Shown here piece by piece: positions 1 through 8,835 of a stretch of 64,000 nucleotides of DNA (position 1 is the stretch's first letter; each line of letters begins with the position of its first letter). The notes beneath the pieces are model-generated. The model ran no database searches and was not told the origin of the DNA. It was given only the letters and a program-made list of their open reading frames with translations. Origin of the DNA: Duganella sp. CF402 (lineage in GTDB: Bacteria > Pseudomonadota > Gammaproteobacteria > Burkholderiales > Burkholderiaceae_D). The translations under genes and the position numbers were made by a program. The stretch is taken from positions 3,710,520 through 3,774,519 of the forward strand of contig NZ_FOBG01000001.1 of the NCBI RefSeq assembly GCF_900109645.1. Direction: 5' to 3'.

Positions 1-1961
1 ACGCCCGTGCTTCGGAAATGGGTGTGAGCCAAGGTCAGGTTTTCGACGCTTTGCACCGCTACTTCGCTTTTAGTTGCGGCAAGAACGGCCTTCTTCCCAA
101 TACCCTCGGGCATTGCGGCGCTCCCGGGAAATACCGCATCGCAAAGAACAACATAAAGCTCGGCCGTCCAAATGCACTAGTCAAAAACGGCGACCAATCC
201 CGTGCGGGTTTGATACTGACGGAGGAGCATATACAAAACATTCAGGACGGCTACTCGATGTATGTAAGACCGGGAACAACCGTTCCACAAGCATTCAGGC
301 AGATGACCGCAGCTTTTTACAGAATCGGACATAAGAAAGAACACGGTCATCTGGTTCCGATCTTACTGCCTGCGCATGAACGCCCAACCCTGCAAACTTT
401 CCGTACACATGGCCCCCGTGCTGAGGGAGTGACCCATGCCGCACGCAGAATAATGGGAAAAGGAGAGTGGGCACGTAACTGGCGGCCACTTATCAGCACC
501 GCACAAAGCGGGATCGTAACAATGGGCCAAGTAGGCTCACTTGATGCCTCTCCCATCGATGTCAATCTGGTCGCCTGCTACGATCCATTACAACCAATTG
601 GAGTTGGGCGAGGTCTGTTTGTTCGCGATGTTTTCTCCGGGCTATATGTAGGGTGGACCATATCTATGGGAGGTATGGGGACAGAGGACGCGAAGCTTGC
701 CATCCTACGCGCGGCAAGCGACAAAACTGCGTTGCTGGCAAGATATGGGGTAGATTTACCTGCGGAAGAATTTCCCTCAATCTTCTTTTCGAAATACCTC
801 AGCGACAACGGGGAACTACGCAGTAGCGATGGGATTGATTCCATCGCGAAAAAACTGTCCTCCCGTATTATTTTTGTTCCCAGCGGACGCGCCGAACTAA
901 ACAGCTCATCAGAGTCAGGTCACCACACGCGGCACAGGCGCTTCGATCATCCCATAGAGGGGAGCAATAAAGGGCGCCAGACAAAACGTGGGGAAACGCC
1001 ACCCAGGTCGAAGGCTTTGCTTTCTCGGTTCGAATACACCCGACTACTTATATTGTGGATCCACTGGGCCAACACTCAACAGGAGCTCCCTCTATCCGAC
1101 ATCCCTGGTGAAATGATCCGCGACTATTCGCTAAGTGGAAAAGCACTTCGCCCCACCCGTCTGGAACTGTTTCAATGGGGACTGGCGAACGGCATAGTGT
1201 CAGGCATACCGATGGCCCAAAATTATCTCAAAGCCCACCTGCTGCCCCGGTTCAAAGCAAGCATACAGCGTCAAGGGCTGATTCTTCACCGGCCTGATAC
1301 TGGCGATCGGGTAGAGCTATTGAGCGGCGCGCGATTCAACAGCGACTATTTGTCACGCTCACCGCTAATACTCGATTGCCTACGCTCTAAAGAAAATCAC
1401 ATTGAAGTGATGGCTGATCCAGACAACCTATCACACATCTATATCAGCGATGCGAAGGGGATCCATGAAATTCCCAACATTAAAGCCAATCCGCTGATCG
1501 CCAGCGAGGGCAGCGTCATCGATCTTTGCGCTATGAAGGAGGCGCAAAAGATCCATAACCTGGACGCTGCAACGCGGACAGACCAAGACTTGGCAGCACA
1601 GGACGCCTACCGCGAAGAAACCCAGGCTGATGCAAAGGCGAGAAAGGACGCAGCTAAAGCGACCGCCAAAACGGCGTCTCAAAAGACCGGCCAACTGCCG
1701 ATTCGGGAGGCTCAAGCACAAGATAACCAACAACATTTAGACCACTCTGTGCAATTCGCAAACCAGCCCTCGCGGCAACAAGAAACGGTATCCTCAATTG
1801 AACAACTACAAGAGCTGTCATCTCCACAGAAGCAATCAGAGTCGGCTTTACCGCCTGAGCAGCCGGCTCCAACTCCGCCTCCAAATACATCGGTGACTCA
1901 ACTCAATGATCATCGGCTAATGCGGTTATTGCGATTCAAAAGCGAAAGGAGAAATCCATGA
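1..1961 (+). CDS. tnsB: Tn7-like transposase TnsB, 5' end outside window
   Basis: DDE-type DNA transposase of the TnsB/TniA kind, which joins transposon 3' ends to target DNA. The frame is open from base 3, so the true start lies upstream; residues are counted here from the first Met at 18. An N-terminal helix-turn-helix-like stretch (GVSQGQVFDALHRY) precedes the integrase core. The acidic triad is visible as D176 (SLDASPID), D263 (SDNGELRS) and E299 (SSSESGHH); the last two are 36 residues apart, the classic D-x35-E spacing. The tail is rich in Ala, Lys, Gln and Pro, like the TnsC-contacting tails of the family. It overlaps tnsC by 4 bp (ATGA), so the two are translationally coupled. A TnsA endonuclease, if present, would be upstream and out of view. 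Family assignment is firm; the exact Tn7-like branch is not determined. Confidence 0.88.
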   Translation, partial: ARASEMGVSQGQVFDALHRYFAFSCGKNGLLPNTLGHCGAPGKYRIAKNNIKLGRPNALVKNGDQSRAGLILTEEHIQNIQDGYSMYVRPGTTVPQAFRQMTAAFYRIGHKKEHGHLVPILLPAHERPTLQTFRTHGPRAEGVTHAARRIMGKGEWARNWRPLISTAQSGIVTMGQVGSLDASPIDVNLVACYDPLQPIGVGRGLFVRDVFSGLYVGWTISMGGMGTEDAKLAILRAASDKTALLARYGVDLPAEEFPSIFFSKYLSDNGELRSSDGIDSIAKKLSSRIIFVPSGRAELNSSSESGHHTRHRRFDHPIEGSNKGRQTKRGETPPRSKALLSRFEYTRLLILWIHWANTQQELPLSDIPGEMIRDYSLSGKALRPTRLELFQWGLANGIVSGIPMAQNYLKAHLLPRFKASIQRQGLILHRPDTGDRVELLSGARFNSDYLSRSPLILDCLRSKENHIEVMADPDNLSHIYISDAKGIHEIPNIKANPLIASEGSVIDLCAMKEAQKIHNLDAATRTDQDLAAQDAYREETQADAKARKDAAKATAKTASQKTGQLPIREAQAQDNQQHLDHSVQFANQPSRQQETVSSIEQLQELSSPQKQSESALPPEQPAPTPPPNTSVTQLNDHRLMRLLRFKSERRNP

Positions 1962-3460
1962 GTAATCAGAACAGCTCCGACCAGAAGGACTCGGCCAATC
2001 CATTCCTCGACGCTATCAGTGCCCAGATATCGACTGACGATCTGGAGCGACGACTGCAACGATCCCCATTAGCCGGCATCGATCCCCGTGGCCTGAGTCT
2101 TCAGCAACGACTGGATCTTCTTGATCGTATGCAAGGTGAGCTTTTCGAACCGACGCTGACTTCGATCGATATCGCTACAAGGCTATACCGCATGATCCGC
2201 CGTGGCTATTTACAACGTAACCCTGTGCTTCCAGCCGCCCGCAAACGAGCAATGACGATCGCACGCTTTGCCGGCCAAGACATTGATCAATTACCGTGGT
2301 TGCCCCCAACTGCATTGGGAATGCGGGTTAGCGGGATTACCGGGCTGGGCAAGTCCTACGAGGTTCATCGCGCTTTGCAACTGGTCAAACAAGTTATTCC
2401 ACATGGCCGATCCGAAGCCGCTGACTGGACGCATATGCTGCAGGCATCGTGGCTCTATATCGGCATGAGCTTCGATGGATCCATTGGCGGACTCTTGCTG
2501 CAGATCTTGGTCGAGTTAGATAGCGCATTAGGCACAGCGTACTCTTCTGATCGATCTTTAACGAGACTAAGCAATGAGAAGCTTGCGGTGCACGTCGGCA
2601 TCACCTTATATAACCACGCAGTCGGTGCAATTATCATCGACGAAATTCAGCTAAAAAACTTTTCCGGTGCCCGGGGTGGGTTAGCGGCAACGTTCTTCCT
2701 ACGTCTCTTGAACTTCGGGATTCCCGTTGTTTTAATGGGAAACCCACTGGGCATGCAGGTCCTCGATACCTACTCCCAAGACATGCGAAGAATCGGCTCT
2801 GGTGGCACCATCGAGATGCAACCACTAATGTTGACTGACCATGATTACACCCATTTCCTTGCGCCCGCATTCTGGAGCTACAGCGTGATGGATGAGGCCA
2901 CTCCAATCAATGATTCCGATGGTTCTCTTCTATATAAATATTGTGGCGGGATCCGCGACTATGGCTGCAGAGTTTTAATGGCAGCACAACGATTAGCACT
3001 AGATCTTGGTGCAAAACACATTACCGAGAAACATCTCGAACAGGCATTTAACGGAACTGATTTCAGCAGAAGGGAGCGAGACCTGATCGGCGGCTTCGTT
3101 AAAAAAGATCCTCTTATCCTGCAGCAGTTTGACGACATTCCTGTTGTCGAATTTGCTCAACAATGGGGAATTTTCTATGAAGCCCCTAAACAAGAACAAC
3201 CAAACATCACCACCCTAGAAGCACCATCGTCGGAAGGCAGACCACAAGATCGAACAAAGTCTGTTGCGCAAAAAGATCAAGAGAAGATGCTTCGGCAGCG
3301 CACGCGCAACGCGAATGCAAAAGCTAGCACAAAAAAAACGAAAGAGACCTTAACTCCAGAAGACATGCGAAGCAAGGGACTGAAGACACACCTGATTATG
3401 CAAATGGAACTGAATCGCCGTGCCGGCCTGGCCAGCCCTTCAGCAAAACAGGAGAAATGA
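1958..3460 (+). CDS. tnsC: Tn7-like AAA+ ATPase TnsC
   Basis: AAA+ regulator that links the target selector (TniQ/TnsD) to the transposase. The 500-residue protein has a Walker A motif GITGLGKS at residues 126-133 and a Walker B IIIDE at 225-229. It is followed by a sensor-like strand ending VVLMGNP near 260 and an arginine-bearing stretch (QDMRRIGSGG) typical of TnsC/TniB. The C-terminal ~80 residues are charged and lysine-rich, probably the transposase or TniQ contact. The start overlaps the tnsB stop (ATGA) behind AAAGGAGAAATCC. The stop is immediately followed by the next start, so tnsB-tnsC-tniQ form one operon. Length is close to Tn7 TnsC, longer than Tn5053 TniB, which favours Tn7-like over Tn5053-like. 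Base composition is clearly lower in GC than the catabolic genes downstream. Confidence 0.9.
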   Translation: MSNQNSSDQKDSANPFLDAISAQISTDDLERRLQRSPLAGIDPRGLSLQQRLDLLDRMQGELFEPTLTSIDIATRLYRMIRRGYLQRNPVLPAARKRAMTIARFAGQDIDQLPWLPPTALGMRVSGITGLGKSYEVHRALQLVKQVIPHGRSEAADWTHMLQASWLYIGMSFDGSIGGLLLQILVELDSALGTAYSSDRSLTRLSNEKLAVHVGITLYNHAVGAIIIDEIQLKNFSGARGGLAATFFLRLLNFGIPVVLMGNPLGMQVLDTYSQDMRRIGSGGTIEMQPLMLTDHDYTHFLAPAFWSYSVMDEATPINDSDGSLLYKYCGGIRDYGCRVLMAAQRLALDLGAKHITEKHLEQAFNGTDFSRRERDLIGGFVKKDPLILQQFDDIPVVEFAQQWGIFYEAPKQEQPNITTLEAPSSEGRPQDRTKSVAQKDQEKMLRQRTRNANAKASTKKTKETLTPEDMRSKGLKTHLIMQMELNRRAGLASPSAKQEK

Positions 3461-5281
3461 ATGCGAACAGCACCAAAGACCAGACAAGCCATGCAGAAAG
3501 AGATGCCTATTCTGCTTCCTTTTTTTCCAAGCGGCCATCCTGATGAGACCATAGGTTCGATAGGCGTGCGCTACCATATTCGGCGCGGGAACTCTTCAAC
3601 AGCTAAGACTTATAAGGAGCTGTTTGGGTTACTTCCGTTCCCTCTCACCTTCACTGTCCAGCCCAACTTGGAAAAGCTCGCAGAAAGGCTACCTGGCGAT
3701 GTCCATGACACTTTTCGTCGTTTCGAACAAGACAATACGCTGATGCCTCTCTTTCGCCTATTCAACGGTGCCAGTACGACAGGCAAACAACATTCAGCAT
3801 CGACACCGGCCAAGGCCAACCGTTCCCGTCGTGTTCTGGGCGGCACGCATATAACGAATCTTTGTCCAGATTGTTTGATCGAAGACGAGAAAAAAATCGG
3901 CGTTCCATATCTTCATCGGTCGCATCAAATTCCCGGTGTCACAACATGTTGGCGCCACAGTCGCGCGCTACTTGATTGCTGCCCCACATGCGGATGCCCT
4001 TATTCAGCACCTGGCGAGTTGATAAAATCTCCTTGGCAGGGCTGTACTTCCTGCGGAAAGAAGACCGAAGACTTAGCTAAAGAAGTTTCTGCGCAGCCGA
4101 CCAAAGTAGAAATCCAGTTCGCTATTTTTGCAAAAGACCTTCTTCACTTCAACTCGCTGAACCTCAGCAATGAGATTGTATTCAAAATGTATATTCAACG
4201 AACTCAGGAGCTGGGTTTGGGCTGGGGCGATGGTCGCATCAATCGTCAAAAAGTACTCAAAAAATTACGCACCATATTCGGTACGACGTTACTAAGGAAG
4301 ATTGATCCGGCATTCAAGACCGGCAAGTTATCTGGATGGTTCCGTGCATTGGAATCGAGTTCGATCGAGGCTCCATTACACCGCCATCTGATGGTCTCAT
4401 TCATATTGTTCCGGAACATCGCGCAATTTGAAAAAAGCGCTAAGAGGGTATTAGATATCGAGCTAAAACCAGCCAGTGCCGCCTGCACCGTAACGGCATC
4501 GGATATTGATAAGAACGTGGAAGATGTGGATCAAATCATAAGCGACCTTGCCCTAACTGCTATCAGATACGGATACAACATCAAGCAGCTTTGGCTATAC
4601 AGATTTTCGACCATGCAGCGCTTGGTTAGGATTCAACCTGACGCTGTCAAAACGTTGGAGAGAGTACTCAAGTCGAAGCCCAAAGCACCAAAGCAGATCA
4701 AAGCTCAAGGCGCATTAGCCGGGCGCAAAGATTGGGATGCCGAAGACGACATCAAATGGCGAGATTCGATCATTGCGGCAGCGAAGAAGATGTATGGGGA
4801 GGAGACACGCCCGATGCGCATTTCCGCCAACCGCATCGTCAAATCCGCAGACTATTCGCCAAAGGGATGTCGTTATCCAATCGAATGTCGTTTTCCGTTG
4901 GCGTACGCTACAGCTGTGGCGTATGGTGAGAGCCTCTGGCACTTTTATGCTCGTAGAATGCTCTGGACTTTACAGTCTTTAGTTGACCTTGATACCTCTC
5001 CTTGGACGCTGGTGCGGCATGCTGGCTTAGAGCTCTACAAAGGGAAAGCCATTCTCGAATATTTTGAGTCAGTAGCACGCGGGGGAGGAAGTTCTATTTC
5101 TGGAATCACCACGATTCTTGAAAAACGAGGCATATCCAGAGACTGGGCCGGCCCCTGTCCCGACCGCACTTTTTACGCCGCCGGACGCGCCTACCGGCTA
5201 AGGACAAACCGTCGAGGCAACATCGGTGACAAGGCCAGTGACCATCGACAGGTTATCTCTTCAGGGGCCGTCCGCAGTTAG
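3461..5281 (+). CDS. tniQ: TniQ/TnsD-family target selector, large copy
   Basis: TniQ/TnsD family protein of 606 residues that would recognise the target site and recruit TnsC. It opens with the family signature (FFPSGHPDETIGSIGVRYH, ~21-39). A zinc-binding block follows at residues 135-198: CPDC, then LHRSHQIPG, CWRH, CCPTC and CTSC. The C-terminal half contains the region seen in long TniQ/TnsD proteins (RPMRISANRIV, then RFPLAYATAVAYGE), probably the sequence-specific DNA-binding part. The ATG directly abuts the tnsC stop, with AGGAGAAATGA as ribosome site. The length matches TnsD rather than the short TniQ of Tn5053 or CRISPR-associated elements. Which attachment site it reads cannot be told from this window. 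Confidence 0.85.
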   Translation: MRTAPKTRQAMQKEMPILLPFFPSGHPDETIGSIGVRYHIRRGNSSTAKTYKELFGLLPFPLTFTVQPNLEKLAERLPGDVHDTFRRFEQDNTLMPLFRLFNGASTTGKQHSASTPAKANRSRRVLGGTHITNLCPDCLIEDEKKIGVPYLHRSHQIPGVTTCWRHSRALLDCCPTCGCPYSAPGELIKSPWQGCTSCGKKTEDLAKEVSAQPTKVEIQFAIFAKDLLHFNSLNLSNEIVFKMYIQRTQELGLGWGDGRINRQKVLKKLRTIFGTTLLRKIDPAFKTGKLSGWFRALESSSIEAPLHRHLMVSFILFRNIAQFEKSAKRVLDIELKPASAACTVTASDIDKNVEDVDQIISDLALTAIRYGYNIKQLWLYRFSTMQRLVRIQPDAVKTLERVLKSKPKAPKQIKAQGALAGRKDWDAEDDIKWRDSIIAAAKKMYGEETRPMRISANRIVKSADYSPKGCRYPIECRFPLAYATAVAYGESLWHFYARRMLWTLQSLVDLDTSPWTLVRHAGLELYKGKAILEYFESVARGGGSSISGITTILEKRGISRDWAGPCPDRTFYAAGRAYRLRTNRRGNIGDKASDHRQVISSGAVRS

Positions 5282-5297
5282 GCCAATAGAGGTAAAT

Positions 5298-6476
5298 ATG
5301 CTGGTGTACCGACTGCCCACAGCAAGACCTGACGAGACTCTGTATAGCGTGTGTGCTCGAATTCGCTTATCCAATACCGCTGGGTGCGATCGGGACGCAT
5401 GTCGTAGTCTTCTCGGACAGTCCATGTCTACACATGTGGACGAGTTTCCAGTTGATCTCAACCACTTCTGTAAAGTCACCCACGAGGATTATGGCGTACC
5501 GCTAGACATCATCAAGGCGCATTGCCTGACGCCATATTTTTTAACGCTAGAACGAGCGATTGGAAAACGGAACGAAAACAAGGGGAGCTTACAAACGATA
5601 CGATTCAGTCTAGCTCAAGTTTCAAATGGAGGCAGTGTGCACTGGCGTATTTGCCCGACCTGTGTCGCGAGGGAGAAAACGCAGCTCGGCGTAGCTTATT
5701 GGCACCGGCAGCATCAATTGCCGGGCTCGCTAATGTGCGCCCTAGATGAAACCTTCCTGTATGAATGTGAGATCCCTGCACTAGTGCGCCATAACCGCTT
5801 CTTGCTCCCAGACGAGGTGAAAACCCACAAGCCACCAAACTGGAATACATTCAATGAATGCCGAGAAATCCTGTCTGGGCTGGCTCATCTGAACTCCTCG
5901 ATTCTCGTTGATCGATCAATAGAGCGAGATCTCGACATCGCCCGATCAACGATCTGGGGCGCCCTCGCTGACCGCGGACTGCTATCCCAACAAGGCAAGA
6001 TTGATCGCAAGTATTTTCTGCAAGACCTATTACAGCGCTATGAACCACTAGAAGTCCTAAACTGTTTTTCCCATGATTTATCAGTCAGCGTGCTAAACCG
6101 TTTGATCTCTCAACTTTCTAACAACAGCATCACCTCGCCAACGCAGCAACTCCTATTGCTATTCCATCTTTTTGGTAGCTGGGAGAGCTACCAATCCAAA
6201 TATCAATGGCAGCTGGCGTTTTCTGAAGCCAACGCTTCTTCTAGTCGTCAATTGGAGTCCCCGTCTGTCACGGAGCAGCACCGTAAGAGATGCATTGAAA
6301 TACGCGAGCAGTTCCCCACGATCTCCCGCACAGGCCTGGCTCGTGCATCAGGACGCTCTTTCCGATGGCTTCTCCAAAATGACTCCGCTTGGTTGGACAA
6401 GAATTTTATTCGATATCAAAGAGGCAGCAACGCTACACCCCACAAGCAGTTGGCGCTTGAAATAAGGGAAAAGTGA
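5298..6476 (+). CDS. Second TniQ/TnsD-family protein
   Basis: A second, diverged TniQ-family gene 16 bp after the first. I place the start at 5298 (MLVYRLPTARPDETLYS), behind AGAGG, because the N-terminal TniQ signature begins there. Earlier in-frame codons overlap the upstream gene. The predicted 392-residue protein has CPTC at 119-122, then YWHRQHQLPG. The expected CxxH is CALD (147-150), so the second zinc pair may be incomplete. The C-terminus carries a TnsD-like helical motif (RTGLARASGRSFRWLL, then SAWLDKNF). Two TniQ paralogues in one operon suggest two targeting modes, as in Tn7-like elements that pair a site-specific TnsD with a second selector. That role is inference. Confidence 0.78.
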   Translation: MLVYRLPTARPDETLYSVCARIRLSNTAGCDRDACRSLLGQSMSTHVDEFPVDLNHFCKVTHEDYGVPLDIIKAHCLTPYFLTLERAIGKRNENKGSLQTIRFSLAQVSNGGSVHWRICPTCVAREKTQLGVAYWHRQHQLPGSLMCALDETFLYECEIPALVRHNRFLLPDEVKTHKPPNWNTFNECREILSGLAHLNSSILVDRSIERDLDIARSTIWGALADRGLLSQQGKIDRKYFLQDLLQRYEPLEVLNCFSHDLSVSVLNRLISQLSNNSITSPTQQLLLLFHLFGSWESYQSKYQWQLAFSEANASSSRQLESPSVTEQHRKRCIEIREQFPTISRTGLARASGRSFRWLLQNDSAWLDKNFIRYQRGSNATPHKQLALEIREK

Positions 6477-6561
6477 AAGCTGGGTGTTCGTTTGTGTGCA
6501 GGATTGACCCGGTCGTTTTGACCCGCCGTCTAGATCCTCGGGAATGCGCGATCCTGTTGTA

Positions 6562-6599
6562 AGACCCTTCAATACCTAATCTTTAGGTCTCATGGGTCT
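6562..6599. other. Two-tier inverted repeat downstream of the tniQ operon
   Basis: Outer arms AGACCC (6562-6567) and GGGTCT (6594-6599) enclose inner arms ACCTAA (6574-6579) and TTAGGT (6583-6588) around a 3-nt loop. No T-run follows, so it is a weak candidate terminator. It could equally be part of the transposon's terminal structure. It lies 85 bp after the last tniQ stop. Confidence 0.4.
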
Positions 6600-6689
6600 G
6601 CTTTAGCGTGCATCGCTGCCCCACACGTCCTGAAGACAGCTTTGGTAGGCGTTCGTTTAGATGCAATACTGGTCAGAGATTGGAATGTT

Positions 6690-6935
6690 CTAACCTCTAC
6701 GCCGCTTCATTTCCGGGATGACGATGCGTGAATGGCCGAAGACTTTTACTATGCCGCCCAAGGCGGATAAGGTCTTCGCGTCCTTGCCGACGCGTACGGT
6801 GAACACCCCATTTAGGGGCTTATCAGCTAACAGCCCCATAGGTAAATCTTTGGCCTTGGAGGACTTTCTCCGCGCAGCCGCGTCCACCCTATATTTTGCG
6901 ATCAGTGCTTCTTCCGCTGCTTTTTTGTCGTTCAT
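6690..6935 (-). CDS. Small basic hypothetical protein
   Basis: 81-residue lysine- and arginine-rich protein that I do not recognise. The start is set at 6935 (MNDKKAAEEAL), preceded by GGGAATAGAA, rather than at the upstream Met at 7010, whose extra residues look like read-through of non-coding DNA. The N-terminal third is charged and helical (EEALIAKYRVDAAARRKSSKAK). The middle has a short beta-rich stretch (GVFTVRVGKDAKTLSALGG) and the end is basic (PEMKRRRG). It faces the Tn7-like operon and lies between it and the R1-A repeat, so it may be transposon cargo or a chromosomal gene cut off by later insertions. Confidence 0.45.
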   Translation of the reverse strand: MNDKKAAEEALIAKYRVDAAARRKSSKAKDLPMGLLADKPLNGVFTVRVGKDAKTLSALGGIVKVFGHSRIVIPEMKRRRG

Positions 6936-7014
6936 TTCTATTCCCGAGCGGCCACAGTGTCTAGATAGTGTAGTCGAACGTGGCATGAATTGCTCATGGA
7001 CCTCTTTCAAAGCT

Positions 7015-7142
7015 TGTAGTGGTCAACCCATCCCGGACACTACGTTAAGTTTGTCTTCGGTGACGGTGCCAATCTTATAGTCAAAAGATCATGCACATGC
7101 CCATGCCCATGCACCCATAGATTGACCTTCGAAGCTACTTCG
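7015..7142 (+). repeat. R1-A, ~125-bp repeat resembling an IS3-type end
   Basis: Begins TGTAGTGGTCAACCCATCC and ends GCTACTTCG. A near-identical copy in the same orientation lies at 33533-33658, with small indels in the middle where a CATGCC microrepeat varies in copy number. The TGTAGTGGTCAAC opening looks like the terminal repeat of IS3-family elements (from memory; not searched). No transposase is attached, so it is a relic or a short non-autonomous repeat. Confidence 0.7.
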
Positions 7143-7184
7143 TCCAGGTTGGATGCGTATGCCGCCGAAATTAGATCGTTTGCA

Positions 7185-7207
7185 TGTTAAGTTGCACTGA
7201 AAATTGA
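7185..7207 (+). repeat. IS21-type terminal sequence, fragment
   Basis: TGTTAAGTTGCACTGAAAATTGA matches the start of the IS21 relic at 16758 and the fragment at 53978. It stops where the IS110 left end begins (7208). In an intact IS21-type end the sequence would continue CCCACC after TGA. Confidence 0.6.
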
Positions 7208-7962
7208 TAGTCATCTAGCCGTCCTCCCTTCGGCCAAGCCGAGGAATAAAGTGACGGTACGAATCCGAACTTTATCGAGGAGGACGTCATATTATTTTGT
7301 GGCATTGATCTTCATTCCAACAATTGCCTTGTCGTCGTCTCCGACGACAACGACAAGGTCGTGTATTCCAAGCGGTTACCCAACGATCTGGCGACCATCT
7401 GCATAGCGCTCAGTCCTTATCAGCAAGAGCTATTCGGCGTGGTCGTGGAGTCCACGTACAACTGGTACTGGCTAGTTGATGGTTTAGTTGCGGCTGGATA
7501 TTCGCTCCACCTGGCAAACACCACGGCGATCAAACAATACGACGGTCTTAAGCGTCGCGGTGACGAATCCGATGCGCGTGATCTCGCGCACGTTCTTCGA
7601 CTTGGTTTGCTGCCGGAACGCCACATCATGCCCAAAGCTGATCGCGCGTTCCGCGACCTTGCGCGCCGGCGTATGCAGTTAGTTGGGCAACGGACATCGC
7701 AGATCGTTTCGATCGAGACGAGCATGGCCCAGCACATGGGCGCCACAATTTCCGGCAACAGCGTCAAGGAGTTGACCGTAGATGATATCGATGCGATGCC
7801 CATCGGACCGACAGAGGCGCTAGGCATGAAAGCAAACCTCGCGATTATGCAGGCGCTCCACGTGCAAATCGATGGAATCGAAGCCACGTTGTCAAAACAC
7901 TGCCGTCGCGATAAAGATTACCGTCTCTTGTGTTCCGTAACCGGTATCGGACCGATACTAAG
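7208..7962 (+). mobile_element. IS110-family element, 3'-truncated (copy 1)
   Basis: Left part of the same IS110 element that is intact at 16815-18308. The upstream leader includes the conserved TCGGC-CAA-GCCGA hairpin and the GAGGAGG ribosome site. Similarity to copy 2 stops at about 7957-7962, inside the C-terminal transposase domain. The right end is missing and unrelated DNA leads into the DeoR gene. Confidence 0.85.
7289..7962 (+). pseudogene. IS110 transposase, start codon lost and C-terminus missing
   Basis: DEDD-type IS110 transposase remnant closely similar to the copy at 16896. The position equivalent to the start codon reads ATA at 7289 (ATG in copies 2 and 3) behind the same GAGGAGG site, so normal initiation should fail. 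The next in-frame Met is at 7361, after the first catalytic aspartate. The frame runs on to 8446, but after GIGPIL (~7957) it bears no similarity to the intact protein and simply reads antisense to the DeoR gene. The Tnp20-type C-terminal domain is absent. The element is therefore dead unless complemented by copy 2. Confidence 0.85.
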
Positions 7963-8035
7963 TAACTCCAGAATAGGAAAGGCGCCGAAAAATCAGCGCA
8001 GCGGTGGATCTTCCCCGATGAATAAAAAGACGTTC

Positions 8036-8821
8036 TTAAGCCAGGTCAGCTATAATCACCCGCACCCCTGCGGCGCGGATCGGCATCAGCTCGGCGTCGG
8101 TGGCACCGCTATCGGTCACCAGCGTATGGATGCGGGTCAGTTCGGCCGTCACGATGCACGACCGCTGGCGCAGCTTGCGGCTGTCCGCCAGCACCACCAG
8201 ATGCTCGGCGCGGCGCATCAACCGCAACACCGCTTGGACGATCAGCGGATCGGATTCCATTGCACCCATCTGGTTTACGGATTGGGCGCCCATGAACATA
8301 TGGCCGGCCCAGTAATTTTCGCTGGTATCGTTCTCGAATGGGCTCAGCAGAACTTGCTGCTCCCGACATACCACGCCGCCAGGCAACGATACCCGGCAGC
8401 GCCCTTGGCGCATCAGGTGGGCTGCGACCGGGATGGAATTGGTTAGCACATCGAGCTCGCGCTCCACAATGAACTCGGCCATGGCCAGCGTGGTGGTGCC
8501 GCCGTTGATAATGATGCTCTTGCTATCGTCGATCAGTGCGGCGGCGGCACGACCGATTGCACGCTTGATCGCGCATAAGCCATCGTCAACAGCCGGCGGC
8601 GGGCTCCGCGGCGGGGCAATGGCGACCGGCGCAACATTCTCAGCCGGCGCCAGCGCGCCGCCGCGCACCCGCCGCAGTTCGCCGCGCTCGGCCAGCACGC
8701 TGATATCACGCCGCACAGTGGCGGCGGAAGCACCCAGCACCGCACCGAATTCGCCCACGCTAACCGCCGAGCGCTCCGCCAGCAATCTGCGGATTAGCGC
8801 GTGGCGCTCATATTCAAGCAT
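8036..8821 (-). CDS. DeoR-family transcriptional repressor
   Basis: 261-residue DeoR-type sugar-responsive regulator. The start at 8821 (MLEYERHALIRRLL) gives the usual DeoR N-terminus; the longer frame overlaps the GH1 gene. An N-terminal HTH (VSVGEFGAVLGASAATVRRDI) is followed by the DeoR effector domain with the INGGTTTLAMAEF phosphosugar-binding loop and LTNSIPVAAHL. It starts 14 bp after the GH1 stop on the same strand, so it is the last gene of the TonB receptor-GH106-GH1 operon and probably controls it in response to a phosphorylated sugar intermediate. Directly past its stop come ~70 bp of unassigned DNA and the truncated IS110 copy 1, so the operon may once have continued. Confidence 0.86.
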   Translation of the reverse strand: MLEYERHALIRRLLAERSAVSVGEFGAVLGASAATVRRDISVLAERGELRRVRGGALAPAENVAPVAIAPPRSPPPAVDDGLCAIKRAIGRAAAALIDDSKSIIINGGTTTLAMAEFIVERELDVLTNSIPVAAHLMRQGRCRVSLPGGVVCREQQVLLSPFENDTSENYWAGHMFMGAQSVNQMGAMESDPLIVQAVLRLMRRAEHLVVLADSRKLRQRSCIVTAELTRIHTLVTDSGATDAELMPIRAAGVRVIIADLA

Positions 8822-8835
8822 GCGCGCTCCCGGCC

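Noticed and set aside
1..6935. CRISPR-associated transposon
   Set aside because: Two TniQ genes made this worth checking, but there are no Cas genes, no repeats, and the first TniQ is long like TnsD. The left side is outside the window, so it is not fully excluded.
7089..7120. CATGCC/CATGCA tandem microrepeat, considered as CRISPR-like or regulatory iterons
   Set aside because: Only a few 6-bp units within R1-A, varying between the two R1 copies; simple slippage explains it. No CRISPR array is present anywhere in the window.
7963..8446. Continuation of the IS110 transposase frame into the DeoR gene
   Set aside because: Similarity to the intact transposase ends at ~7957; the rest is antisense to a well-supported DeoR gene.
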